A program made the position numbers and the translations under genes. From NCBI RefSeq assembly GCF_046195335.1, contig NZ_CP176093.1: 64,000 nt of DNA; one strand, 5' to 3'. The stretch's first letter is position 1; the number at the start of each line of letters is the position of its first letter. Of this stretch, positions 54,385 through 63,436 are shown piece by piece. Source of the DNA: Methanospirillum lacunae. GTDB taxonomy: Archaea; Halobacteriota; Methanomicrobia; Methanomicrobiales; Methanospirillaceae. The notes beneath the pieces were generated by a model. It was not told where the DNA came from, did not search any database, and worked only from the letters and a program-made list of their open reading frames with translations.

Positions 54385-55647
54385 GTGCTTTCCGGGATAC
54401 CCTATCTGATACGAATCGAAAGGCCTTCAATTACAGTCGCTTTTCTGATACTCATCCTGTTTTCTGTTCCTACAACAGGTGAGATGCAGACCGGAAAGGT
54501 ACTAGTGGCAGTGTATGCAGCTGGCGGGAGTCTAGAGACCGATTACGGGCTGATCACTGAAGACATCGCCCAGATGGTTGCAGGATCTGCAAATACCTCT
54601 CCCCAGACCCTCGAACTCCTGGTAGCGTATGGCGGATCAAAGAAATCAGGCTGGCAGGGCATGACTATCGCCAACAGATCCGGTCTCGCTCACGATCTCA
54701 ATGACAAAGAAATAGGGAACAAGTCTGATGCGATTGCATGGTATCCCGATGTCAGTATGGGTAATGCAAGCACGTTAGGCACTTTTCTCTCCACAATTCG
54801 CTCAGGATACCGGTATGACAGGGTCTTTTTAATCCTGATCGGTCATGGTGAGGCATATACAGGGATGCTCTTTGATCAGAATCACAAGGAGGATCCGCTT
54901 ACAATAGCAGAACTGGTCGATGGATTGGAAACTGGTGGATTCAATGTAGAGGTCATCGGACTTGATACCTGTCTGATGAGTACCCTTGAGGTTGCATCTC
55001 ATTTGTCCGGATATTCTCAGTATATGATCGCGAGTGAGGAGTCAGAACCTGCAGAGGGCTGGCGGTATGACTCTTTCATCTCTGATCTTGCAAAGAATCC
55101 TGATACTCCGATCTCTGATATCGGGCGTTCACTTCTGGATACATACCTCTCAAATAAGGCTCCGGGAAAGACACTTTCTGTTCTTGATCTGGAAGAAGCC
55201 GGGGTGGTTACGGCTGCTCTTGATCGCACCTCTAAACTTCTTTTCCCACTTCTTGATACCCCTGAAGGGTACTTGTCCCTCTCACAAGCATTTCAGAAAA
55301 CTCAACAGTTCGGGCTTACGGCAGAAGGCGTGCTCGACCCCGCAACCATGGATCTCATCGGGTTTGCGAGGGAAGTAAGCAGCATGGACCCGGGCTTTGC
55401 TGGTCCGTCAGGCGATCTGATCGATGCAACAAAAAAGATGGTCCTTATATCTGGGCACGATGATCGTGTTCCAGGAGCAAATGGCCTCGCCATCCTTTCA
55501 CCAGTTCAGCTCAATTCAGGATTCTATCAGTATTATCATGATGAGGCGTTCATCACCCCGTCGTGGGACCGGCTCCTTGCAAGGTATTTGTCTATCACTG
55601 ATCAGGTGAGTCTGACATCAGTTCAACAGAAAAGCAATGAAACCTGA
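54385..55647 (+). CDS. Clostripain-like cysteine peptidase (family C11), exported
   Basis: A 420-residue protein. A hydrophobic signal (ITVAFLILILFSVPTTG) is followed by a clan CD peptidase of family C11: KVLVAVYAAGGSLE, catalytic His in LILIGHGEAY, and catalytic Cys in VIGLDTCLMSTLEVA, then ASEESEPAEGWRYD. Such enzymes cleave after basic residues and act outside the cell. The start is a GTG at 54385; GAGGT lies six bases before it. It may process surface proteins or scavenge peptides. Coupled to the ROK kinase gene, an unusual partnership. Confidence 0.85.
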   Translation: MLSGIPYLIRIERPSITVAFLILILFSVPTTGEMQTGKVLVAVYAAGGSLETDYGLITEDIAQMVAGSANTSPQTLELLVAYGGSKKSGWQGMTIANRSGLAHDLNDKEIGNKSDAIAWYPDVSMGNASTLGTFLSTIRSGYRYDRVFLILIGHGEAYTGMLFDQNHKEDPLTIAELVDGLETGGFNVEVIGLDTCLMSTLEVASHLSGYSQYMIASEESEPAEGWRYDSFISDLAKNPDTPISDIGRSLLDTYLSNKAPGKTLSVLDLEEAGVVTAALDRTSKLLFPLLDTPEGYLSLSQAFQKTQQFGLTAEGVLDPATMDLIGFAREVSSMDPGFAGPSGDLIDATKKMVLISGHDDRVPGANGLAILSPVQLNSGFYQYYHDEAFITPSWDRLLARYLSITDQVSLTSVQQKSNET

Positions 55648-55681
55648 AAAAAACAGGTTTCCTGATCTCATCTGGATTTTA

Positions 55682-57412
55682 TTATCTCTGCCTTCTTGCC
55701 AGAAAATAACCCAGGGGGACTGCAGCTATGATAAGGATCAGGGGCACTGGAGTCTTCTTTGCCTGTTGATCAAGAGCGTCCAGTTTTGCTGTGACCAGGG
55801 TCATGTTCGGGTTTATTGCAAGTGCTCCTTTGTACGCACGTTCGGCAATGCTCTTCTGACCTGCTGCTCCGAAGACATCACCCATATGCTCGAGTACCCG
55901 TGCATCATCACTAGTTCCATTCAGGACCGGTTTGTATGCTAGTTCTGCGTCTGCACTTCTTCCGTCCCTGATTAGGATACGTGCTTTCTCATCTAGGATC
56001 GGAAGTGATCCGCTCATGTTCTGAAGGGACTTGTCAATAAACTCAAGTGCCTCGCTGCCGCGTCCCATACCTGCAAGTGTCTTTGCCTTCTGGATGATCA
56101 GTCTCTGATCATCTGGACTTGACATGAGTGCAAGGTCAATTGACTGCAGGGCGCCGGTGGTATCACCCATCTCTACCTGGTTCTTGCTCTTTCCTGCCCA
56201 AACACCTGAAACCTTCGGATCGAGCTGAAGTGCAACCTCGTATGCAGTATCTGCTTCACTGGTACGGTTGAGACCTGAAAGAGAGTCTGCTTTACCAACC
56301 CAGGCCTGTGCAGACTGAGGTTTGAGCGAGATTGCGATCTCATATGATGCAAGGGCTTCGCCGTCTCTTCCCAATGCATGAAGTGCTTTCCCTTTCCCTG
56401 CCCATGTTGCTGGATCAGACCCGGCAAGTCCCACCGCCTGTTCGTATGCGGCCAGGGCTTCGTCTAATCTGCGCTCCTCCATCCATACATCACCAATACT
56501 GGTCCAGGTATCTGGATCTGTCTTATCGAGTCGTAATGCCTGCTGATATGCCTGCACTGCATCATCATACCGTTTCTGGCTGACATAGACATGACCGAGA
56601 CTCTTCCATGCTTTCAGATCAGAACTGTTCAGTGCTATGGCACCTTTGTACGCGTCAACAGCCTCATCATACCTTCCGAGGTCTGCAAGGGTAAGTCCTT
56701 TATTGGTGAAGGCCACTCCGTCTTTTGGATTAAAGGCAAGAGCCATCTCATAACTCTTCAGTGCATCATCGAGTTGACCAAGATTATACTGGGCGTTACC
56801 TTTGTTATACCACGCTTTGCTGTCTTTACTGTCGTGTTGTAGTGCTACCGCGTATGACTTTATCGCGTCGGCATACGCACCTTTACTGTACTGGGCATTC
56901 CCTGTTGCAAAAATCGCTTCTGCATTCTCGGGGTCCATCTGGATTGCAGCCTCGAATGCTCTAATAGCCTCATCATACTGCTGGAGGTCTGAGAGTACAT
57001 TCCCTTTTGCCATCCACGCCTGTACATCTGATGGGTCTAACTGAATGGCTACATCGTATGCTGTGAATGCAGAGGTAAGCAGGTTTTTGCTGTATAGTGC
57101 ATTGCCTTTATTGTACCAATAGTCCGGGTTCCGCGGGTCTATACCAATGGCAACCTCGTACGCAGCAATTGCCTCATCAGCTTCCCCGAGTTTGAAGAGT
57201 GCAACCCCTTTGTTATACCACGCCGCAGCATTTCCAGGGTCAGCCTCGATAACGTGAGTGAATGCATCGATCGCCTCCGAGTATCGCTGTTGACTATAGA
57301 GTGCATTCCCACTCGTGAACCACTCCTGCGCTGTGGTAGCCTCAAGAGGCTGGACGAGTATCAGCAGGATCAGCAGCACTAACGGGATGTACCTCAGTGT
57401 GGAGGCGGTCAT
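55682..57412 (-). CDS. Membrane-anchored protein with about 15 TPRs
   Basis: About 576 residues. An N-terminal signal (LRYIPLVLLILLILVQPLEA) is followed by roughly fifteen tetratricopeptide repeats, mostly of WYNKGNAL...LDEALKSYE...L.P.D type. The end is a hydrophobic segment with basic tail (VPLILIIAAVPLGYFLARRQR). The repeats face the outside if the signal is used, and form a superhelical scaffold for protein contacts. ATG 57412 is preferred; the open frame reaches 57523 but those residues overlap the CCA transferase gene. It is convergent with the clostripain gene. It is similar in kind to the shorter TPR protein at 16282 but lacks its WAW pattern. Confidence 0.82.
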   Translation of the reverse strand: MTASTLRYIPLVLLILLILVQPLEATTAQEWFTSGNALYSQQRYSEAIDAFTHVIEADPGNAAAWYNKGVALFKLGEADEAIAAYEVAIGIDPRNPDYWYNKGNALYSKNLLTSAFTAYDVAIQLDPSDVQAWMAKGNVLSDLQQYDEAIRAFEAAIQMDPENAEAIFATGNAQYSKGAYADAIKSYAVALQHDSKDSKAWYNKGNAQYNLGQLDDALKSYEMALAFNPKDGVAFTNKGLTLADLGRYDEAVDAYKGAIALNSSDLKAWKSLGHVYVSQKRYDDAVQAYQQALRLDKTDPDTWTSIGDVWMEERRLDEALAAYEQAVGLAGSDPATWAGKGKALHALGRDGEALASYEIAISLKPQSAQAWVGKADSLSGLNRTSEADTAYEVALQLDPKVSGVWAGKSKNQVEMGDTTGALQSIDLALMSSPDDQRLIIQKAKTLAGMGRGSEALEFIDKSLQNMSGSLPILDEKARILIRDGRSADAELAYKPVLNGTSDDARVLEHMGDVFGAAGQKSIAERAYKGALAINPNMTLVTAKLDALDQQAKKTPVPLILIIAAVPLGYFLARRQR

Positions 57413-57479
57413 ATCTTGGACGAGATTAGGTCCTGACAGGTAAATAGTTTCCAATGCCAGGATTTGTGTATTCTCAAAC

Positions 57480-58880
57480 TCAGTTAATCCTCTGTTGCTC
57501 TTCCATCCTGCGAATCCTGACAAGCGGAGAACGCTTCATCAAAAAGTCGCTCACGAAGATCTCAAACCCCTGCGCCCAGCACTCCATCCCTGATAGGATT
57601 GTGTACTCCTCTTCCATGGCGAGCTTCACATGTTTACCAAGAGCTGTCTGGAAGATATCTTTTGAGGAGAAGAGTTCTCGAACGGTCCTGAATTTTCGTT
57701 GAATCTCAACCCCATAACGTCCGTCCTTGATAAACGGACCGGCAAATATTGCAGCGTCGTATATATACTTATCAAGGAACTTTCTGGCATTGGATGAGGA
57801 ATTAGCTGGCGGACCGGCGTGATATCTAACCGCTGGCAGGGTGTCAACCAGAAGTTCATAGAGGATCATCGACCTGTCCTGTAACATTTCTGCATCTGCC
57901 CGTGCCACGACAAATTCGTGCCGTTCTAAGAGTTCGGTCAGGGTCTGCATGCTCTTTCTAAGTTGGGGAACCACGATGTCCTCGATCAGAGGTGGAGTTG
58001 GCAGCATGATTGCATAGAGATACGATCCTCTTCGCGAGAGTTCTGCCTCTGCTTCTTCTCTGGTCATGATGCATACCGGTGGCCGGTAAAAGAACCACCT
58101 TGAGGGAGACTCAAGGTATCCCCTGCAGAGTTCACTGAATTCAAGAAGTTTTGTGAGGGATACTGACGCTGATACATTGCGTTTTGGATCAACCGGGTCG
58201 ATAACTACCAGTGGATCGTCAAATTCCTTTGCCTGATGCTTTTCAATATCGATCACAAGTCCGGGACGCCAGTTTGCACCTGCTGTTATGAGGTTTATAA
58301 ACCCACCATAGTGAAGCGTGAGGAGTTCGCAGAGATACCCTGCAAACCCCTCAGTCATCTGGTCAGATCCATATACCCCACCGGCTTTGACAAACTGTTT
58401 GAGGAGAAGGACATCATCTGTAAATGGCCCTATCCTTGCAGAGATGTACCTGTTGTGAAATGGTGTTCTATCCACGGCACTCTGTATTCCTGTGGCAGAG
58501 GCCACCTGGTAGCAGGGGACGAGATCAATATCCATCCCTCTGATGGTGGCATTGACATACGGATGCTCTGCATACTTCTCTACAGCCTGTTCAGCATGGC
58601 GGCTTGCGATCGAGTGAGCGAGAGAGAGTCCTTCTCGTTCAAGTTCTTCACGAGGAAGATCCGGGTCAAAGAGCATGAAGATATCAAGGTCCCGGTCACC
58701 TCTGACACAGGTTCTTCGTGCCACCGATCCGACCAGCATTCCGGTAGCTCTGCCTCCGGTGTTTATCTCTCCGATGAGGAGATCTGCAAGAGCATACATC
58801 TGATCCAGGTCCTCAGTAGTCGGGCGGATCTCTTTGAGTACTTCCTCTTCAAGAGATGTTCGTTTCGTTTGATCGCTCAC
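57480..58880 (-). CDS. cca: Archaeal CCA-adding tRNA nucleotidyltransferase
   Basis: A 466-residue class I (archaeal) CCA transferase, which adds CCA to tRNA 3' ends without a nucleic acid template. The catalytic head has GSVARRTCVRGDRDLDIFMLF, with both carboxylates of the DxD motif, and the third Asp in GMDIDLVPCY. Body and tail domains contain FVKAGGVYGSDQMTEGFAGYLCE and the VDPVDPKRNVSASVS signature. Its length fits (430-470). This is consistent with the tRNA-Leu at 35728, which lacks encoded CCA. Its ATG overlaps the stop of the ThpR gene by four bases. Confidence 0.93.
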   Translation of the reverse strand: MSDQTKRTSLEEEVLKEIRPTTEDLDQMYALADLLIGEINTGGRATGMLVGSVARRTCVRGDRDLDIFMLFDPDLPREELEREGLSLAHSIASRHAEQAVEKYAEHPYVNATIRGMDIDLVPCYQVASATGIQSAVDRTPFHNRYISARIGPFTDDVLLLKQFVKAGGVYGSDQMTEGFAGYLCELLTLHYGGFINLITAGANWRPGLVIDIEKHQAKEFDDPLVVIDPVDPKRNVSASVSLTKLLEFSELCRGYLESPSRWFFYRPPVCIMTREEAEAELSRRGSYLYAIMLPTPPLIEDIVVPQLRKSMQTLTELLERHEFVVARADAEMLQDRSMILYELLVDTLPAVRYHAGPPANSSSNARKFLDKYIYDAAIFAGPFIKDGRYGVEIQRKFRTVRELFSSKDIFQTALGKHVKLAMEEEYTILSGMECWAQGFEIFVSDFLMKRSPLVRIRRMEEQQRIN

Positions 58881-59416
58881 AACCCAACCTCCAGCAGATC
58901 AGAATACATCGGTCCCTGTGGCGTTAGTTCGCTCTTCTTGAGAACAAACCTGTCAACAGAAAATGAGCCTGTGCATGAACTGCTGATTTCTGCGACCTCT
59001 TGAAAAATATCTGGATGAAACTGCCTGATTCGTGCCAGTGTAATATGGGGTCTGAACCGTCGCCCTTCTACAGGAATACCAAGAGGCTCCAGGGTTTTTT
59101 CAATGGTTTTTGGAAGAGTGCTGCAGGCTCCCGGATCATGGACGTCACCCCAGACAACTCTGGGTGATCGTGGACTATTCAGAGTGATCGATCCCAGGTC
59201 AAGGATGAATGGCGCACCGGACACTGTTTGTAGGGCAGCAATGATCGAAGGTAGGCGTGATCCCTCTACCTCCCCGATAAACTTGAGTGTGATGTGCATA
59301 TCGCCGGGCTGCACCATTGTGAGTCGTGCACGGCTTGAGCGAATCATCTCCTGTGCCTCTGCGTACTGGCTCTTGATCTCTTCAGGGATTTCTATCGCAA
59401 TAAACAGCCGTACCAT
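58877..59416 (-). CDS. thpR: RNA 2',3'-cyclic phosphodiesterase (ThpR/2H family)
   Basis: About 179 residues. A 2H phosphoesterase of the LigT/ThpR family, opening RLFIAIEIPEEIKSQY and carrying two HxT motifs: DMHITLKFIGEV and RPHITLARI. It hydrolyses 2',3'-cyclic phosphate ends of RNA and in vitro can join 2'-5' ends; in archaea it lies often beside the CCA transferase, as here. ATG 59416 matches the family N-terminus; ten more in-frame residues extend to 59446. Start and stop are tightly coupled with the downstream cca gene. Confidence 0.9.
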   Translation of the reverse strand: MVRLFIAIEIPEEIKSQYAEAQEMIRSSRARLTMVQPGDMHITLKFIGEVEGSRLPSIIAALQTVSGAPFILDLGSITLNSPRSPRVVWGDVHDPGACSTLPKTIEKTLEPLGIPVEGRRFRPHITLARIRQFHPDIFQEVAEISSSCTGSFSVDRFVLKKSELTPQGPMYSDLLEVGL

Positions 59417-59548
59417 TATGTTTAAAAATCTGAGTGCATTGTGCATAAAGAGAACGGAGACAGTCTGGTTGCTCTATTTCTTCTGTCACCCCCCTGCTAG
59501 GCAACAAAATATACGGTTGCTGATGCTATCATATGATACAGGGGTCAC

Positions 59549-59812
59549 ATGAAAGACGGGGCAGGCTTCATCGTTTATACCCTAGAATTTTGTCCGCGAT
59601 GTGAGATACTCAAAGAGTATCTTGAGTCGCAGGGCATTCGGTTCAGCATAGCAGACATGTCATCAGCCGCTTCATTGACTGAGCTTCGGGTGAATGGCGT
59701 TTTTGTTCAGGAGGCGCCGGTCCTTCAGATGGGGAAGAAGTTTCTTACAAGTAAGGAACTTTTCGGGGGATCCGATACCGTGAACGAGAGTGCCATTGCA
59801 GCTCTTCAGTAG
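59549..59812 (+). CDS. Glutaredoxin-like redoxin (NrdH type)
   Basis: An 87-residue protein with a thioredoxin fold: FIVYTLEFCPRCEILKEYLESQ (redox pair CPRC), followed by a strand-helix portion and the cis-proline region EAPVLQMG. Its place directly before the class III reductase gene, nine bases apart, indicates that it serves as its electron donor. Methanosarcina barkeri uses a redoxin of this kind fed by ferredoxin:disulfide reductase for its class III reductase. The CPRC centre differs from the CPYC of common glutaredoxins. Confidence 0.83.
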   Translation: MKDGAGFIVYTLEFCPRCEILKEYLESQGIRFSIADMSSAASLTELRVNGVFVQEAPVLQMGKKFLTSKELFGGSDTVNESAIAALQ

Positions 59813-59821
59813 GAAGGCGGC

Positions 59822-62017
59822 ATGGGACGCATATCAAAACAGGTTACACTTGATGGTCTCTCGATTCCGGCGATGCCATCCGTCAGGACTAGTGACGGAC
59901 ATATTCTGGAATGGGACCGGGAAAAGATAGCGAAGCAGATCGTCAAGGAGACACGGCTGGTCGAGACTTTTTACGGGTACGAAGGGGCAGACGAGGAGTG
60001 TGCCCGTGAGATTGCCAGGGAAGTTGAGGACCGTATCCGAAAGCTGGGTCTCAAGAGTTTATCCGGGCCGTTGATCAGGGAGGTCATGAATATTGTCCTC
60101 CTGGAACGCGGTATGGTTCAGTATCGCAATGTCTGTACAAGGGTAGGAACCCCGGTGTACGATGCCCATCTCATAGATGTCGGGCGGGGATTTGAGGCTA
60201 AAGATAATGCGAATCTGCAGGAAAATGCAGAGACCTCGCATAAAAAGAAAGCTGATAAGATTAGCAAGGAACAGTACCTGCTCCAGCTTCCCCCTCATCT
60301 TGCAGATCGGCATCTCTGTGGGGATCTCCATATCCATGATCTGGAGTACTTTGGTAGCAGACCGTTTTGTCAGGACTGGGATCTCAGATATTTCCTGTAC
60401 TATGGCTTGATGCCTGACGGAAATGGTACCAAGGCATCTGTTGCAGGGCCGGCGAAGCGTGCTGAAGTTGCCGTGCTTCATGCAGTAAAAGCACTCGGGT
60501 CAGCACAGACAAACTTTGCAGGTGGGCAGGGCTACTATAACTTCCTGACGTTTTTAGCACCATTCTTTGAACGGATGGATTACGAGGGGATGAAGCAGCT
60601 CATGCAGATGTTTGTCTACGAGATGACCCAGATGATGGTCGCTCGTGGTGGTCAGCTGGTCTTTTCATCTGTGCAACTTTCACCCGGTGTACCACGGCTA
60701 TGGAGAGACAAACCCTGTGTATACAATGGCCGGGTCTGGAATGGGAAACAAGCCCCTCTTCGGACTTATGGTGAGTTTGAACGTGAGGTTCGTCTCCTCT
60801 TTAAGGCACTCATGGAAGTGATGCTGGAAGGGGATTATTGGGGAAAACCATTCAACTTCCCAAAACCGGAGATCAGCATCGAGCCTGACTTTATGCAGGA
60901 GGATGAGCAGTATAACAGTGCTCATCCTGATCTTCCGACCTATACAGATCTCTACCTGCTCACATTCGAGCTCGCATCAAAGTTCGGTACGCCATACTAT
61001 GACAACCAGCTTCCAGCTTACCGGGGAGCTGGAGAAGGGATCTCATGCTACCAGTGCTGTGCGTACCAGTTCTCAACAGTTGCAGATCAGGACAAGGATT
61101 TTGATCGAAAGCTCTACTTCGAGGATGGGATGCACTTCTCAATGGGTTCATGGGGCGTCGTCTCGCTCAATTGCCCAAGGGCATCCTACAAGGCAGGTGG
61201 TGATGAAGATCGCCTCTTTGCTGAGTTGAAAGCCCTGATGGATGTTGCCGTCGAGGTTTTCAGGATCAAAGTCAGGTGGATGGATCTCATCGGCAGGAAT
61301 GGGCGGATGCCCTTTGCCATGCAGCGACCCCGTGATCCGATCACAGGTGAGAGAGGTGCTATGGCTGTGGACTTTGATGGCTTGGTCTTCACCATCGGTG
61401 TTGTGGGCCTGAACGAGATGGTGCAGCATTTTACCGGCTCACAGCTTCATGAGAGTGATGATGCATTCAGGCTTGCGGTGCGGGCTATGACTGAAATGGA
61501 ACTCTATGCCCGTGAGATCACTGCAAAGCACGGGATGACCATTGCTCTTGCCCGAACCCCGGCCGAGACAACCGGACAACGTTTTGCGATCTCTGATCTT
61601 CTCAGTCGTGAGTTTGAGGATCACGCAAAACTGGTTATCAAGGGCAACCTTGGATATGCCCTGGATCATCTGGGTGATACACGCGATCTTCCAGTGTACT
61701 ACACCAATGGTACTCATGTTGCCCCAGGAGCAGATATCTCTCTGGCACGGCGGGCCGAACTCGAGCATGTCTTCTTCCCGATAGTTGATGGCGGGAATAT
61801 CTTTCATATCTGGCTCGGAGAAGCACGTCCTGATCCCCGTGGACTCATGGACATGGCAATGAAACTCTGCAGAAACACCCAGATCGGCTACTTTGCCTTT
61901 ACCAGGGATCTGACAGTCAGTCTCCATCAATTCACCGAATATAAAGGAAAAAAGGTTCCAGTCACTTCATTTGAGTCACCAAAGGTGACCGCTGAACACC
62001 AGGCTCTGGTCTCCTGA
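59822..62017 (+). CDS. Anaerobic ribonucleotide reductase large subunit (NrdD-like), glycyl-radical tail not visible
   Basis: A 731-residue class III ribonucleotide reductase homologue. The ATP cone lies at about 20-110 (ILEWDREKIAKQIVKETRLV, LIREVMNIVLLERG). The catalytic barrel has HLCGDLHIHDLEYFGSRPFCQDWDL, QTNFAGGQGYYNF, GISCYQCCAYQFS, and SMGSWGVVSLNCPRASY. The class normally ends in a zinc ribbon (two CxxC pairs) and a glycyl-radical site of the R-x-x-G-Y kind. Here the alignable NTQIGYFAFTRDLTVS is followed by 30 ordinary residues and a stop; no CxxC pairs or radical motif are seen, and the other two frames do not supply them. No activase gene (nrdG) is adjacent. The redoxin upstream is the likely reductant. 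Confidence 0.8.
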   Translation: MGRISKQVTLDGLSIPAMPSVRTSDGHILEWDREKIAKQIVKETRLVETFYGYEGADEECAREIAREVEDRIRKLGLKSLSGPLIREVMNIVLLERGMVQYRNVCTRVGTPVYDAHLIDVGRGFEAKDNANLQENAETSHKKKADKISKEQYLLQLPPHLADRHLCGDLHIHDLEYFGSRPFCQDWDLRYFLYYGLMPDGNGTKASVAGPAKRAEVAVLHAVKALGSAQTNFAGGQGYYNFLTFLAPFFERMDYEGMKQLMQMFVYEMTQMMVARGGQLVFSSVQLSPGVPRLWRDKPCVYNGRVWNGKQAPLRTYGEFEREVRLLFKALMEVMLEGDYWGKPFNFPKPEISIEPDFMQEDEQYNSAHPDLPTYTDLYLLTFELASKFGTPYYDNQLPAYRGAGEGISCYQCCAYQFSTVADQDKDFDRKLYFEDGMHFSMGSWGVVSLNCPRASYKAGGDEDRLFAELKALMDVAVEVFRIKVRWMDLIGRNGRMPFAMQRPRDPITGERGAMAVDFDGLVFTIGVVGLNEMVQHFTGSQLHESDDAFRLAVRAMTEMELYAREITAKHGMTIALARTPAETTGQRFAISDLLSREFEDHAKLVIKGNLGYALDHLGDTRDLPVYYTNGTHVAPGADISLARRAELEHVFFPIVDGGNIFHIWLGEARPDPRGLMDMAMKLCRNTQIGYFAFTRDLTVSLHQFTEYKGKKVPVTSFESPKVTAEHQALVS

Positions 62018-62019
62018 CC

Positions 62020-63366
62020 CTATAGGGATCTAATCTGTTTTTTCTTATCGATCTTCTCAGCAAGATATCTGCCTATCCAGCCTGTTGCGTCTGCTGACGG
62101 GTGAACCTCGATAAACTGCTTCATTACATCGATAGAGATGCCCGTGTTGATTAGGAGGGCGTGGTACGCTGCGATCACCGATGCATATGGGGAGGCTTCA
62201 AACATCCCGATAATTTCACCAGAATCAGGGTCTGTAGTCATCGATGCTTTTCCGGTGGCCCGCTCCGGAACCGCCCAGAAACTCCCTGGTCCTGCAGGTG
62301 ATGTCATGGTCACCTTCATACCTCCCTGATCATGGTGATTGCAAAAGGCGAGATCGTTTCTTAATTTTATCGCCTGTGGCACGGTAAGTAATGGTGATGG
62401 TGGCTCTCCTCCGAGTATGACATCAGCAGCGGTACGTCCCTGCCAGCGTGCAACCGGGGTCAGCGACGAGGTTCCTGTCACATCTCCAACAGCATATACT
62501 CCTGGAATTTCTGTTTCCATCCGTTCATTTATTCTGATGAACCCGCCTGGAGTGAGTGGAATACCTGTGATTGTACGAATTTCTGCCTCTGTTCCTGCAG
62601 CCACAAGTACGGTGTCAGCCTTGATGATCCTGAAGCCATCTGATGTTTTGATCTCAACTCCTGAAACATGATCATCCCCAACAATCCTGGACACTACTAC
62701 CTGTTCTTGGATGGTGACCCGATGGAGTTCTTTTTTTGCTTCATGTGCCAGGACTTCAGGGAATTCTTTGAGCAGTGTGCTCCTGGCGAGAATGGTAACA
62801 GCTGATCCAAGGAGAGAGTATATGTATGCGATCTCTGCAGCGATGACACCGCCGCCGATGATGACCAGTTCCCTGGGAAGGGAGGGAAGAGAGAAGAACG
62901 TGTGTGCGGTCATAACTCCCGGGAGATCCTTTCCAGGGACATTGAGTCTTCGTGGGTGTGTGCCGGTTGCGATGATTATGGCTTCAGGTTGAAATCGTTC
63001 ATCATTGATGATTACTGTCCGGCCGTCAATGTGTGCTTCAGCTTTTACAACCTTCACTCCTGCAGTGCTGGTCTCTTTAGCAATAATGCCGGCGATTGTT
63101 TCGATGATCTCCCTCATCTTTGCAATAAGGGCGGTGTAATCTGGCACAGGGCTTGTTGCGATAATACCAGACCTGAAAAGCATCTCCTGATGCTCCATGG
63201 TCCTTGCGACATCATTGAGGGCACAGATGACCATGCAGCCCTGATGGAGACACTGGCCTCCAAGACCATCACTGCGTTTGTCAACAAGCAGGACTTCTTT
63301 GCCTGCCCCGGCAAGTTGCATGGCTGCATACCTTCCAGCCGGTCCTCCACCGACCACCACTATCAT
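62020..63366 (-). CDS. Dihydrolipoamide dehydrogenase-like FAD disulfide oxidoreductase
   Basis: About 448 residues. A class I pyridine nucleotide-disulfide oxidoreductase: FAD motif VVVGGGPAGRYAAMQLA at the N-terminus, the redox-active pair GGQCLHQGC (C-x4-C), the NAD(P) motif IIGGGVIAAEIAY, and the second FAD motif GVYAVGDVTGTS. The C-terminal dimer domain has a VHPSADATGW segment; Lpd usually has HPxxxE there, so the acid partner of the catalytic His seems absent. Substrate unknown; it might reduce the neighbouring redoxin or another disulfide. ATG 63366 is preferred over the open frame to 63489, which would invade the Hsp20-like gene. Convergent with the reductase gene, two bases between stops. 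Confidence 0.85.
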   Translation of the reverse strand: MIVVVGGGPAGRYAAMQLAGAGKEVLLVDKRSDGLGGQCLHQGCMVICALNDVARTMEHQEMLFRSGIIATSPVPDYTALIAKMREIIETIAGIIAKETSTAGVKVVKAEAHIDGRTVIINDERFQPEAIIIATGTHPRRLNVPGKDLPGVMTAHTFFSLPSLPRELVIIGGGVIAAEIAYIYSLLGSAVTILARSTLLKEFPEVLAHEAKKELHRVTIQEQVVVSRIVGDDHVSGVEIKTSDGFRIIKADTVLVAAGTEAEIRTITGIPLTPGGFIRINERMETEIPGVYAVGDVTGTSSLTPVARWQGRTAADVILGGEPPSPLLTVPQAIKLRNDLAFCNHHDQGGMKVTMTSPAGPGSFWAVPERATGKASMTTDPDSGEIIGMFEASPYASVIAAYHALLINTGISIDVMKQFIEVHPSADATGWIGRYLAEKIDKKKQIRSL

Positions 63367-63436
63367 GAGTGAGTTGTATGCTTTCTCTGTTGATAACAGA
63401 TGAGTTCTCTCGAGGCAGGTGTCAAGGAAAAATAGA

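Noticed and set aside
58236..59003. Plus-strand open frame of 255 residues
   Set aside because: It lies opposite the CCA transferase and ThpR genes, which are clearly real; it has no family features and is an antisense shadow.
61930..62017. Possible frameshift truncating NrdD
   Set aside because: Both alternative frames after TRDLTVS meet stop codons quickly and encode no CxxC or radical motif, so a frameshift is not supported.
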